A stretch of 12,456 nucleotides of DNA from an uncultured Pseudomonadota bacterium (GTDB lineage: Bacteria; Pseudomonadota; Gammaproteobacteria; Burkholderiales; Burkholderiaceae): assembly GCA_946480245.1 (NCBI GenBank), contig CAMLIZ010000137.1, positions 1 through 12,456 of the forward strand, in the 5' to 3' direction. Under the pieces are notes generated by a model that worked only from the letters and a program-made list of their open reading frames with translations, had not been told where the DNA came from and searched no databases. The position numbers and the translations under genes were made by a program. How positions within the stretch are numbered: the first letter of the stretch is position 1; every line of letters starts with the position of its first letter. Below are positions 7,064 through 12,456 of this stretch, piece after piece.

Positions 7064-9844
7064 CTACAGCGCCGCGCGCAGCGTCAGGTAGTACTGCCGG
7101 CCGTTGACATAGAACGCGGTCGGCTGGTCCGGGTTGTTGGCGTAGTACTTGAGCTTCGGGTTGTTCAGGTTCAACGCGTCGAGCGACAAGGTCAGGTTGT
7201 CGGTGATCTTGTAGCCCAGCGACGCCGCCAGCGAGGCAGTGTCATCCTGGAACTGCGCACTGCTGCGGTCCAGGCCGTTGTAGAACTTCGAGCGGAAGGT
7301 GTAGGCCACGCGCACGTTGAACTTGTCGTTCTCGAAGAAGCCGGTCAGGTTGTACGTGTTCTTCGAGGCACCCACCAGCGGCCCGCCACCCTTTTCCTTG
7401 GCATCCGCATAGGTGTAGTTGGCGAAGGCGCCGAAGCCCATGCCCAGCGGCTGCGACCACGACAGCTCGAAGCCCTTGACCTTGCCGCTGCTGTTGATCG
7501 GCATGGTGACGTTGTAGGTCTCGTCCACCCCCGTGCGGATGTTGCGGAACTGCATCGCCTGCGTGCCGTAGCTGACGTAGTTGGTCAGGTCCATGAAGAA
7601 GACGCCGCCTTCGAGCAGCGCGCGCGGCGCGAAGTACCACTCCACGTTGGCGTTGTAGTTGGTCGACCGGATCGGCTTCAGGTTGGCGTTGCCGCCGCTG
7701 CCGGTGTGGTTCAGGTCATCCAGGCTGACGGCGCCGCCCAACGCACTGAAGTCCGGGCGCGTCATGGTCTTGGCCACGCCGAGCTTCAACTGCGTCTTGC
7801 TGTTCAGGTCGAACGTGAGGTTGGCGCTTGGCAGCGGATCGTTGTAAGTGTTCTTGACGAGCTTGCGATAGAACGAGCCGAAGGCCGAGGTGGTGATCGC
7901 GCCCGGCACCGTGCAGGCCGGGTCGAGCGCAGCGCACACGTCACCCGGGATGGCGACGTTGACGTTCACGTTCTCCTCGGTGCGCACCAGCCGCAAGCCC
8001 ACGTTGCCGCGCCAGCCCTGCCCTTCGAGGTTGGCCATCGCATAGGCCGAGCTGATGTTCTCCTTGAGCGAGAACTCGCCGGGGAAGTACTCGCGGCTGA
8101 CCGGATCACGGTTGGAGAACTTGTCGCCCCAGGTCTCCAGCGCGGCCGGGGAGATCTGCCACACGCCGGTGAGCGGGCCGCCGCCCAGCGTGCTCGCGAA
8201 GTCGCTCGGGTAGGTCTCGCCGTTCCACGCCGGCGGGTTGGCGTTGGCGGCCGCGTAGTCGTTGGGCCCCTGCGCGATCCACACCGATTCGCGCTTGTGC
8301 GTGGCGAAGCGCGCGCCGGCCTTCACCGAGCTCACCACGCCGGCGTCGAGTGCGTACTCGCCGTCGATCTGGCCGTAGGTTTCCTTGTCGTTGGTGCGCG
8401 CAGGGCTGGCGCCGAAGATCCAGTCCAGCCCGGTGCCGGTGAACACCGCCGGATTGCCGGCCAGCACCGAGGCACTGATCGGCGAGCCGATGCCGTGCAT
8501 CGTGTACGAGGAGCCCGTGCCCAGCACGTCACCCTCGAACACGTCCTGCTTCGGCGTTTCGCCCGTGCCCTGCGACTGGCCCACCTTGGACAGCAAGGTC
8601 AGTTTGTCGCTGACCTGAAACTTGCCATCGAAGTCGAAGAACTTGGTGGTCGCGTTGGCACCGGGGCGATAGATGTTGTCGACGATCGCGTACTGGTTCG
8701 GCGTGCCGTCGGCCTTGAGCGTCGGGGCAAAGGTGGCCGACACCAGCGTGCCGTTCTTCACCGTGTAGCTGGTCGGATCCTGGATCGCGTTGCCGCCGTT
8801 GATCACATGCGCGTTCCACAGCAACCAGTTTCGGTTGTAGTTGGTGGCCTTCATGTGCGAGTAGAACCCGCTGAAGTCCAGCGTGACGCGGTCGCTCGGC
8901 TTGATCTGGAAATCCAGCACGCCGCCCTGGCGCTCGCGCACCTGCTCGAACAGCGCCGAGCCGACGTCGTTGGGGTACATCACGCCCGCCAGGTCTGGAT
9001 GCGGGGTGAGCGCGGCCACGTTGTTCGCCGGATCCGCGGCGCGGCCGGTGACCAGGGCGCTGTTCGGGTCGATCGTGCCGTAGCCCAGCGTCTCCTGGCC
9101 ATCGCGCCGCAGGTGGCGCTTCTCGTAGAAGGCCTGGAACAACACGCCGACGTTATTGGCGGCGTTCTTCCAGTTGATCAGGCCGTTGAACTGCGGGTCG
9201 TACTTCTTTGGCAGGTCGGAATACACCTCGCCCGCGGACGCGCGAAGGGTGAGCTGATCCTTGAACGACAGCGGCCGGTTGGTCAGGATGTCCACCGTGC
9301 CGGCGATGCCGCCTTCCACCAGATCGGCCTGCGAGGCCTTGCGGACGTACACCGTGTTCACCAGTTCGGAGGGCAGCAGCGAATAGCTGACGCTGCGCCC
9401 GACCGTGCCCACCTGGTTCAACACGAACCAGTCGCCGGAGCTGATCGAGTGACCGTTGATCAGCGTGAGCGTCAGGCTGGGGTTGGTGCCACGCAGGCTC
9501 ACGCGCTCGTTCTCGTCGAAGCCGCCTTCGCTGGCCCCGGCCGAACTGATCGTGACGCCGGGAATGCGCTGCAGGGAATCCGCGACGTTCTTGTCAGGCA
9601 TCTTGCCCACGTCCTCTGCCGTGAGCACCTCCACCAGGGAGTCAGAATTGCGCTTTCGATTGATGGACTGCTCCATCGAGGCCCGGATGCCGGTGACGAC
9701 CACCGTTTGCACCTCGTCACCCTTGGCAGCCGCGCTGGCAGCGCCGGCCGGCGCCGGTGCCGCCTGTTGCGCCTGCGCCGCCACGACCATGCTCATCAGC
9801 GCGAGCGCGACCGCTGATGCAATGGGTGTGTGTTGAATCTTCAT
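7064..9844 (-). CDS. TonB-dependent outer-membrane receptor, Xanthomonas/Caulobacter type, probable glycan importer
   Basis: This outer-membrane beta-barrel imports large nutrients using energy passed from the inner membrane by TonB-ExbB-ExbD. The 926-residue product has a signal peptide (residues 1-26, ending AQAQ). A probable TonB-box region DEVQTVVVTGIRASM follows (43-57), then a plug domain with EVLTAEDVGKMPDKNVADSLQRIPGV, VSLRGTNPSLTLTLINGH and EGGIAGTVDILTNRPL, and a long barrel to the C-terminus. Length and plug wording match the TIGR01782 group, often tied to carbohydrate uptake. The ATG at 9844 is set by a good ribosome-binding site and the signal peptide; an in-frame ATG 33 codons upstream has neither. 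The chain ends in LRAAL rather than the usual terminal aromatic residue. The adjacent GntR regulator and GH18 protein suggest an amino-sugar glycan substrate, which is inference. Confidence 0.93.
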   Translation of the reverse strand: MKIQHTPIASAVALALMSMVVAAQAQQAAPAPAGAASAAAKGDEVQTVVVTGIRASMEQSINRKRNSDSLVEVLTAEDVGKMPDKNVADSLQRIPGVTISSAGASEGGFDENERVSLRGTNPSLTLTLINGHSISSGDWFVLNQVGTVGRSVSYSLLPSELVNTVYVRKASQADLVEGGIAGTVDILTNRPLSFKDQLTLRASAGEVYSDLPKKYDPQFNGLINWKNAANNVGVLFQAFYEKRHLRRDGQETLGYGTIDPNSALVTGRAADPANNVAALTPHPDLAGVMYPNDVGSALFEQVRERQGGVLDFQIKPSDRVTLDFSGFYSHMKATNYNRNWLLWNAHVINGGNAIQDPTSYTVKNGTLVSATFAPTLKADGTPNQYAIVDNIYRPGANATTKFFDFDGKFQVSDKLTLLSKVGQSQGTGETPKQDVFEGDVLGTGSSYTMHGIGSPISASVLAGNPAVFTGTGLDWIFGASPARTNDKETYGQIDGEYALDAGVVSSVKAGARFATHKRESVWIAQGPNDYAAANANPPAWNGETYPSDFASTLGGGPLTGVWQISPAALETWGDKFSNRDPVSREYFPGEFSLKENISSAYAMANLEGQGWRGNVGLRLVRTEENVNVNVAIPGDVCAALDPACTVPGAITTSAFGSFYRKLVKNTYNDPLPSANLTFDLNSKTQLKLGVAKTMTRPDFSALGGAVSLDDLNHTGSGGNANLKPIRSTNYNANVEWYFAPRALLEGGVFFMDLTNYVSYGTQAMQFRNIRTGVDETYNVTMPINSSGKVKGFELSWSQPLGMGFGAFANYTYADAKEKGGGPLVGASKNTYNLTGFFENDKFNVRVAYTFRSKFYNGLDRSSAQFQDDTASLAASLGYKITDNLTLSLDALNLNNPKLKYYANNPDQPTAFYVNGRQYYLTLRAAL

Positions 9845-9847
9845 GAG

Positions 9848-9854
9848 CTCCTCT
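9848..9854 (-). promoter_or_regulatory. Ribosome-binding site of the TonB receptor gene
   Basis: The minus strand reads AGAGGAG three bases before the ATG at 9844. It is one of only two strong Shine-Dalgarno sequences in the window and decides the start in favour of the 926-residue form. Confidence 0.75.
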
Positions 9855-9956
9855 TGACGATGTGGCCCCGATGACGACGCGGCCTTCCAAGACCCTGCCG
9901 GTGACGCCACCCCACGTGCCGCCGCCAGCCCCCTTACAAGCATCTCTCCGAATGCG

Positions 9957-9993
9957 TACCACTATACTACCACTGCGTGCCAGCATGCTACCA
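9957..9993. repeat. Four phased TACCA half-sites upstream of the TonB receptor gene
   Basis: On the plus strand TACCA (9957), TACCA (9968), TGCCA (9978) and TACCA (9989) start 11, 10 and 11 bases apart, one helical turn each. Seen from the receptor gene they read TGGTA, TGGCA, TGGTA, TGGTA. They overlap the candidate -10 TATAGT of that gene, so a protein bound here on one DNA face would control it. TGGT is also the half-site core of the DasR/NagR-type GntR operators (TGGTCTAGACCA), but there the halves are inverted rather than direct. Confidence 0.6.
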
Positions 9994-10009
9994 ATTTTCG
10001 ACAAAATTG
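9992..10009. promoter_or_regulatory. Inverted repeat in the divergent control region
   Basis: CAATTTTCGACAAAATTG has perfect 7-base arms around CGAC. It lies beside the receptor-side half-site cluster and overlaps its last repeat by two bases. The A+T-rich arms contrast with the surrounding DNA. It could be a second regulator's operator, or an UP-like or activator element for the receptor gene; no T run follows, so it is unlikely to be a terminator. Confidence 0.45.
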
Positions 10010-10093
10010 TTTCAGCGCTGTCGCCCTGGTCTCGCCAATTCATTCAGGTGACAAGGGAAAGCCCTAGGGCACGCGTAACCGACGCTGCGAAGC

Positions 10094-10129
10094 TGGTACC
10101 AACCCTGGTACCGTATTGGTATCATTACC
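10094..10129. repeat. Three phased TGGTA half-sites upstream of the gntR-family gene
   Basis: TGGTA begins at 10094, 10106 and 10117 (12 and 11 bases apart). The first is part of the perfect palindrome TGGTACCA, the second is GGTACC, and the third is followed by TACC at 10126-10129, giving the dyad GGTA-TCAT-TACC. The cluster lies directly over the regulator's own promoter and mirrors the cluster on the receptor side, which is what autoregulation plus control of the divergent gene would require. Confidence 0.6.
10117..10125 (+). promoter_or_regulatory. Extended -10 promoter of the gntR-family gene
   Basis: TGGTATCAT fits the extended -10 pattern TGnTATAAT with four of six -10 matches (TATCAT). 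No good -35 is seen 17 bases upstream, as is common for extended -10 promoters. Transcription would begin near 10132, leaving a leader of about 26 bases that contains the strong ribosome-binding site. The element is built into the third TGGTA repeat. Confidence 0.5.
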
Positions 10130-10146
10130 GGTTGAAAAACACAGGA

Positions 10147-10152
10147 AGGAGG
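10147..10152 (+). promoter_or_regulatory. Ribosome-binding site of the gntR-family gene
   Basis: AGGAGG lies five bases before the ATG at 10158 and is the strongest Shine-Dalgarno in the window. It excludes the in-frame ATG at 10116, which sits upstream of the predicted transcription start. Confidence 0.88.
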
Positions 10153-10157
10153 GGTGC

Positions 10158-10898
10158 ATGACCACACTGGCGCAGATCCTCGGCACGCTCGACCCCAACA
10201 GCAACCTGCCGCTGTACCAGCAACTGCAGCGCGCCCTGCGCGAAGCGATCGAGAAGCGGGTGCTGGGCCCGGAAGACGCCTTGCCGTCGGAGCGCCAGCT
10301 GGCAGCGGACCTGGGCATCTCGCGCATCACGGTGCGCAAGGCCATCGAGGGCCTGATCGACGAGGGCCTGCTGGTGAGCCGCCAAGGCTCCGGCAACTTC
10401 GTGGGCATGCGCATCGACAAGAACTTCGCCAAGCTGACCTCGTTTTCGGAAGACATGCGGGCGCGCGGCCGCACGCCGCGCACCGTGTGGATCAAGCGCA
10501 GCGAAGGCACGGTCACACCCGAGGAGGCGATGAAGCTGGCGCTCAGCCCCGGCACGCTTGTCTACCGCTTCCAGCGCGTGCGCTATGCCGACGACCAGCC
10601 GATGTCGCTCGAGTACTGCACGGTGGTGGCCTCCTGCCTGCCCTCGCTGCAGGCGGTGGATGCCTCGCTGTACGAAGCACTGGAGCAGCAGGGCTGCCGG
10701 CCGGTGCGCGCGCTGCAGCGCCTGCGCGCGCTGGTGCTCGACGTCGAGCAGGCCAAGCTGCTGGCGGCGCAGCCGGGCGACGCCGGCCTGCTGGTGGAGC
10801 GCCTGGGCTACCTGCGTGACGGCCGCGCGGTGGAGCTGTCGCAATCCATCTACCGCGGCGATACCTACGATTTCGTTGCGGAACTGAACGCTTCGTAA
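10158..10898 (+). CDS. GntR-family transcriptional regulator, HutC/UTRA subfamily (NagR/DasR-like)
   Basis: The 246-residue protein is a cytoplasmic DNA-binding regulator. A winged helix-turn-helix spans about residues 17-82: PLYQQLQRALREAI, LPSERQLAADLGISRITVRK and the wing LLVSRQGSGNFV. A UTRA ligand-binding domain spans about 94-240, with LEYCTVVASCLP and the closing ELSQSIYRGDTYDFVAEL. The YRGDxYDFVAEL ending is shared with NagR/DasR-type regulators, which sense glucosamine-6-phosphate or GlcNAc-6-phosphate, so an amino-sugar phosphate effector is plausible but not proven. It is divergent from a TonB receptor gene, across a region dense in TGGTA half-sites that overlap both promoters. It most likely represses both itself and the receptor. 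No nagA/nagB-like catabolic gene lies in the window. Confidence 0.92.
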   Translation: MTTLAQILGTLDPNSNLPLYQQLQRALREAIEKRVLGPEDALPSERQLAADLGISRITVRKAIEGLIDEGLLVSRQGSGNFVGMRIDKNFAKLTSFSEDMRARGRTPRTVWIKRSEGTVTPEEAMKLALSPGTLVYRFQRVRYADDQPMSLEYCTVVASCLPSLQAVDASLYEALEQQGCRPVRALQRLRALVLDVEQAKLLAAQPGDAGLLVERLGYLRDGRAVELSQSIYRGDTYDFVAELNAS

Positions 10899-10938
10899 TC
10901 GGTCGGTATCGGGGTCCGCCTACACTCCCGGGCTTCGC

Positions 10939-10961
10939 CGGCCGCCGCAGTCGCGCGGCCG
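10939..10961 (+). terminator. Possible hairpin after the gntR-family gene
   Basis: CGGCCGC (10939-10945) and GCGGCCG (10955-10961) form a seven-pair, all-GC stem with a nine-base loop, in the 91 bases between the regulator and the TPR gene. No T run follows, so termination is uncertain. It could equally be chance in GC-rich DNA. No convincing promoter for the TPR gene was found in this gap. Confidence 0.25.
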
Positions 10962-10989
10962 CCCTCACCTCGTTGTAAACGTCCCCACC

Positions 10990-12270
10990 ATGAACACCTC
11001 CGGAACGACGCTGCGCGTGGTCGCGGCCGTGGCGCTGGCGCTGGCCAGCTGGTGCGCCCAGGCGCAAACCCCCGCCTCCGCAGCCTCCGCGGCGTCGGCG
11101 CCGCAGGAAGGCGCCCGCCCCGAGGTGGCCCAGGCGCTGCAGGCCGCACAGCAGCTCAGCAAGCAAGGCAAGTACGCCGACGCGATGGCCAAGGTGCGCG
11201 AGGCCGCCGCCGCGCCCAACCTCACGCCGTACGAGAGCTTCTTCATCGAGCGCATGCGCGCGGCGATGGCGATGGGCACCGGTGACCTGCCGCTGGCGCT
11301 GCAGTCGCTGGACAAGGTGGTGGCCAGCGGCCGCCTGGCCGGCGACGAGCTGCGCGACGTGCTGCGCGCGCAGGTGGATCTGTACTACCGAGTCAAGGAT
11401 TACCAGAAGGCTGCCGCCGCTGCGCAGCGCTACTTCCAGCAAGGCGGCAGCGACGCCAACGTGCGCACCGAGTGGGTGAATGCGCTGTACCTGTCCGGCG
11501 ACTATGCAGGCGCGGCCAAGGAGCTCGCCGCCAAGGTGCAGGCCGAAGAGGCGGCCGGCCAGGTGCCCACCGAGCAGTTGCTGCGCATGCTGGCCAGCGC
11601 GCAGGCCAAGACGAACGACGAGGCCGGCTACACGCAGACGCTGCAGCGCCTGGTGGCGCACTACCCCAAGCCCGAGCTGTGGACCGACCTGATCTACCGC
11701 ACCCAGGGCAAGGCCAACCTCTCTGACGCCCAGCGGCTCGACCTGTATCGCCTGCGCATGGCCACCGGCGCGATGGAGCAGCCCGCCGAATACGTGGAGA
11801 TGGCGCAACTGGCCATCCAGGCCGGCTACCCGGCCGAAGCGCTGAAGGTGTTGGACGCGGGCTATGCCAACGGCATGCTCGGCAAGGGCGCCAACGCCAA
11901 GAGCCACGACCAGCTGCGCGCCCAGGCCAGGCGCCTGGCCGCGGCCGACGAGCCCACGCTCAAGCAGGCCGCAGCCAACCCGCCCGCCGGCCGCGACGGC
12001 AACTCGCTGGCCGCGATGGGCTTTGCGCTGGCCACCGCCGGCCAGCCCGACAAGGGGGCCGCGCTGATCGAGCAGGCGCTGGGCAAGGGCGGCATCAAGC
12101 GACCGGATGAGGCACGCCTGCACCTGGGCATCGCGCAGTGGATGGCCGGCCAGAAGGACGCGGCCGCGCAGACCTTCCGCTCGCTGAAGGGCAGCGACCC
12201 CACCGCGGCACAGGCCCAGCTGTGGGCGCTGCTGGCCCAATCGCCGGCGGTCAAGACCGCGCAGCAGTAG
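10990..12270 (+). CDS. Exported tetratricopeptide-repeat-like protein of unknown function
   Basis: The 426-residue product has a signal peptide (residues 1-26, ending AQAQ) and an Ala/Ser-rich linker. A helical-repeat body follows, rich in Ala, Leu and Gln and without cysteine. TPR-like helix pairs can be seen at about residues 46-78 (ALQAAQQLSKQGKYADAMAKV), 123-153 (VKDYQKAAAAAQRYFQQG), 157-189 (ALYLSGDYAGAAKELAAK) and near the C-terminus (GFALATAGQPDKGAALIEQAL). Such proteins usually act as periplasmic scaffolds for protein-protein contacts; no catalytic motif is visible and no specific partner can be named. The gene has no Shine-Dalgarno before its ATG. It follows the gntR-family gene after 91 bases with no clear functional link. 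Its last 20 bases overlap the opposing LysR gene. Confidence 0.82.
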   Translation: MNTSGTTLRVVAAVALALASWCAQAQTPASAASAASAPQEGARPEVAQALQAAQQLSKQGKYADAMAKVREAAAAPNLTPYESFFIERMRAAMAMGTGDLPLALQSLDKVVASGRLAGDELRDVLRAQVDLYYRVKDYQKAAAAAQRYFQQGGSDANVRTEWVNALYLSGDYAGAAKELAAKVQAEEAAGQVPTEQLLRMLASAQAKTNDEAGYTQTLQRLVAHYPKPELWTDLIYRTQGKANLSDAQRLDLYRLRMATGAMEQPAEYVEMAQLAIQAGYPAEALKVLDAGYANGMLGKGANAKSHDQLRAQARRLAAADEPTLKQAAANPPAGRDGNSLAAMGFALATAGQPDKGAALIEQALGKGGIKRPDEARLHLGIAQWMAGQKDAAAQTFRSLKGSDPTAAQAQLWALLAQSPAVKTAQQ

Positions 12271-12456
12271 CCGCGGCAGCCAGGTTGGCCGCCAGCTGGC
12301 CGAACCATTCCGCCCAGTAGTCGACGCAGGCCTTGATCTTCGGCAGCCGCTCGCGGGTGCTGGCGGTCACCGCATAGACGGGCGAGGGCCGCAGGTCCAC
12401 GAACTGCGGCAGCACGCGCACCAGCCGGCCCTGTGCCACCAGCGGCTCGGCGGCGA
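12251..12456 (-). CDS. LysR-family transcriptional regulator, C-terminal fragment (5' end outside window)
   Basis: Only the last 68 or so codons are in the window, and the frame is open to the right edge. The sequence LVAQGRLVRVLPQFVDLRPSPVYAV, then RERLPKIKACVDYWAEWF, is characteristic of the end of the LysR effector-binding domain. There, a Leu-rich strand is followed by the 'Tyr-Ala-Val ... Pro-Lys-Ile-Lys ... Phe-Val/Cys-Asp-Tyr/Phe' helix. The DNA-binding N-terminus is not seen, so target and effector cannot be inferred. The C-terminal tail after WFGQLAAN is Ala-rich, and its final codons overlap the TPR gene. The GTG at 12439 is an internal valine, not a start. Confidence 0.85.
   Translation of the reverse strand, partial: AAEPLVAQGRLVRVLPQFVDLRPSPVYAVTASTRERLPKIKACVDYWAEWFGQLAANLAAAATAARS

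Larger units (their letters stand above)
9845..10157. promoter_or_regulatory. Divergent control region between the TonB receptor and GntR regulator genes
   Basis: This 313-base gene-free stretch is clearly richer in A+T in its middle than the flanking genes. It holds both ribosome-binding sites, two clusters of phased TGGTA half-sites, a CAATTTT/AAAATTG inverted repeat, an extended -10 for the regulator gene, and a possible receptor-gene -10 (TATAGT on the minus strand, 9966-9961). A perfect palindrome GCCCTAGGGC (10061-10070) has no assigned role. The receptor transcript would carry a leader of roughly 110 bases, in which no clear riboswitch fold was recognised. Confidence 0.8.

Noticed and set aside
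7706..9817. A 703-codon plus-strand open frame opposite the TonB receptor gene
   Set aside because: It shows no recognisable domain and is low-complexity Arg/Val/Ala-rich, while the minus-strand receptor has full family structure and a good ribosome-binding site.
9845..9943. Longer TonB receptor start at 9943
   Set aside because: It has no ribosome-binding site, it places 33 odd residues before a perfect signal peptide, and the AGAGGAG at 9854-9848 marks the inner ATG.
9957..9993. The TACCA repeats as a CRISPR-like or mobile-element repeat array
   Set aside because: The units are five bases at helical spacing with no spacers or cas genes, which fits transcription-factor half-sites.
10061..10070. 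Perfect palindrome GCCCTAGGGC as a terminator or operator
   Set aside because: It is too short to form a stable hairpin (no loop) and has no T run and no repeat elsewhere in the region. It is recorded only as a palindrome without assigned role.
10543..12240. A 565-codon minus-strand open frame opposite the gntR-family and TPR genes
   Set aside because: It crosses two well-supported plus-strand genes and the gap between them and has no domain. It is a product of high GC content.
12283..12306. Stem GGTTGGCC / GGCC-AACC as a terminator for the TPR gene
   Set aside because: It is inside the LysR coding region, needs a bulge and has no T tract. It is not distinguishable from chance in this GC-rich sequence.

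Overview
The window comes from a GC-rich proteobacterial chromosome. The protein types suggest a member of Burkholderiales (a Rubrivivax/Leptothrix/Roseateles-like lineage): a fused aerobic indolepyruvate:ferredoxin oxidoreductase, a Xanthomonas/Caulobacter-type TonB receptor, an AcpA-like phosphoesterase and a MauG/CcpA-like di-haem protein. Genus is an inference from protein style only. No RNA genes, insertion sequences, prophage genes or CRISPR arrays were seen. Ten protein genes fill almost the whole window, two of them cut by its edges.

Left part (1-4884): the C-terminal half of a fused indolepyruvate ferredoxin oxidoreductase (+) ends facing a secreted, lipobox-bearing phosphoesterase/acid phosphatase (-). 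A strong hairpin lies between them, with the oxidoreductase stop codon in its loop. The phosphoesterase is divergent from a periplasmic di-haem cytochrome c peroxidase-like protein (+), across a 120-base intergenic region.

Middle (4835-5997): a type II toxin-antitoxin pair on the minus strand, an Xre/MbcA/ParS-like antitoxin followed by a RES-domain NAD+-degrading toxin. The toxin most likely starts at a TTG overlapping the antitoxin stop. A well-spaced sigma70-like promoter places transcription start at about the antitoxin ATG, so the mRNA is probably leaderless, and a near-perfect 19-base palindrome covers the -35 box. The toxin gene overlaps the peroxidase gene tail to tail by 50 bases.

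Right-centre (6024-10898): a probable glycan-uptake locus. A GntR/HutC-family regulator with a UTRA sensor domain (NagR/DasR-like) is divergent from a large TonB-dependent receptor, which is followed by a secreted GH18 (chitinase-like) protein. The 313-base divergent promoter region carries two clusters of TGGTA half-sites repeated at 10-12 base (one helical turn) spacing, one cluster facing each gene, with a separate inverted repeat between them. A textbook intrinsic terminator with a UUCG tetraloop separates the receptor gene from the GH18 gene. The working model is uptake of chito-oligosaccharides or another amino-sugar glycan under control of the GntR protein; the substrate is inferred, not shown.

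Right end (10990-12456): a secreted alanine-rich TPR-like protein of unknown function (+), overlapping by 20 bases the 3' end of a LysR-family regulator gene (-) that runs off the window.
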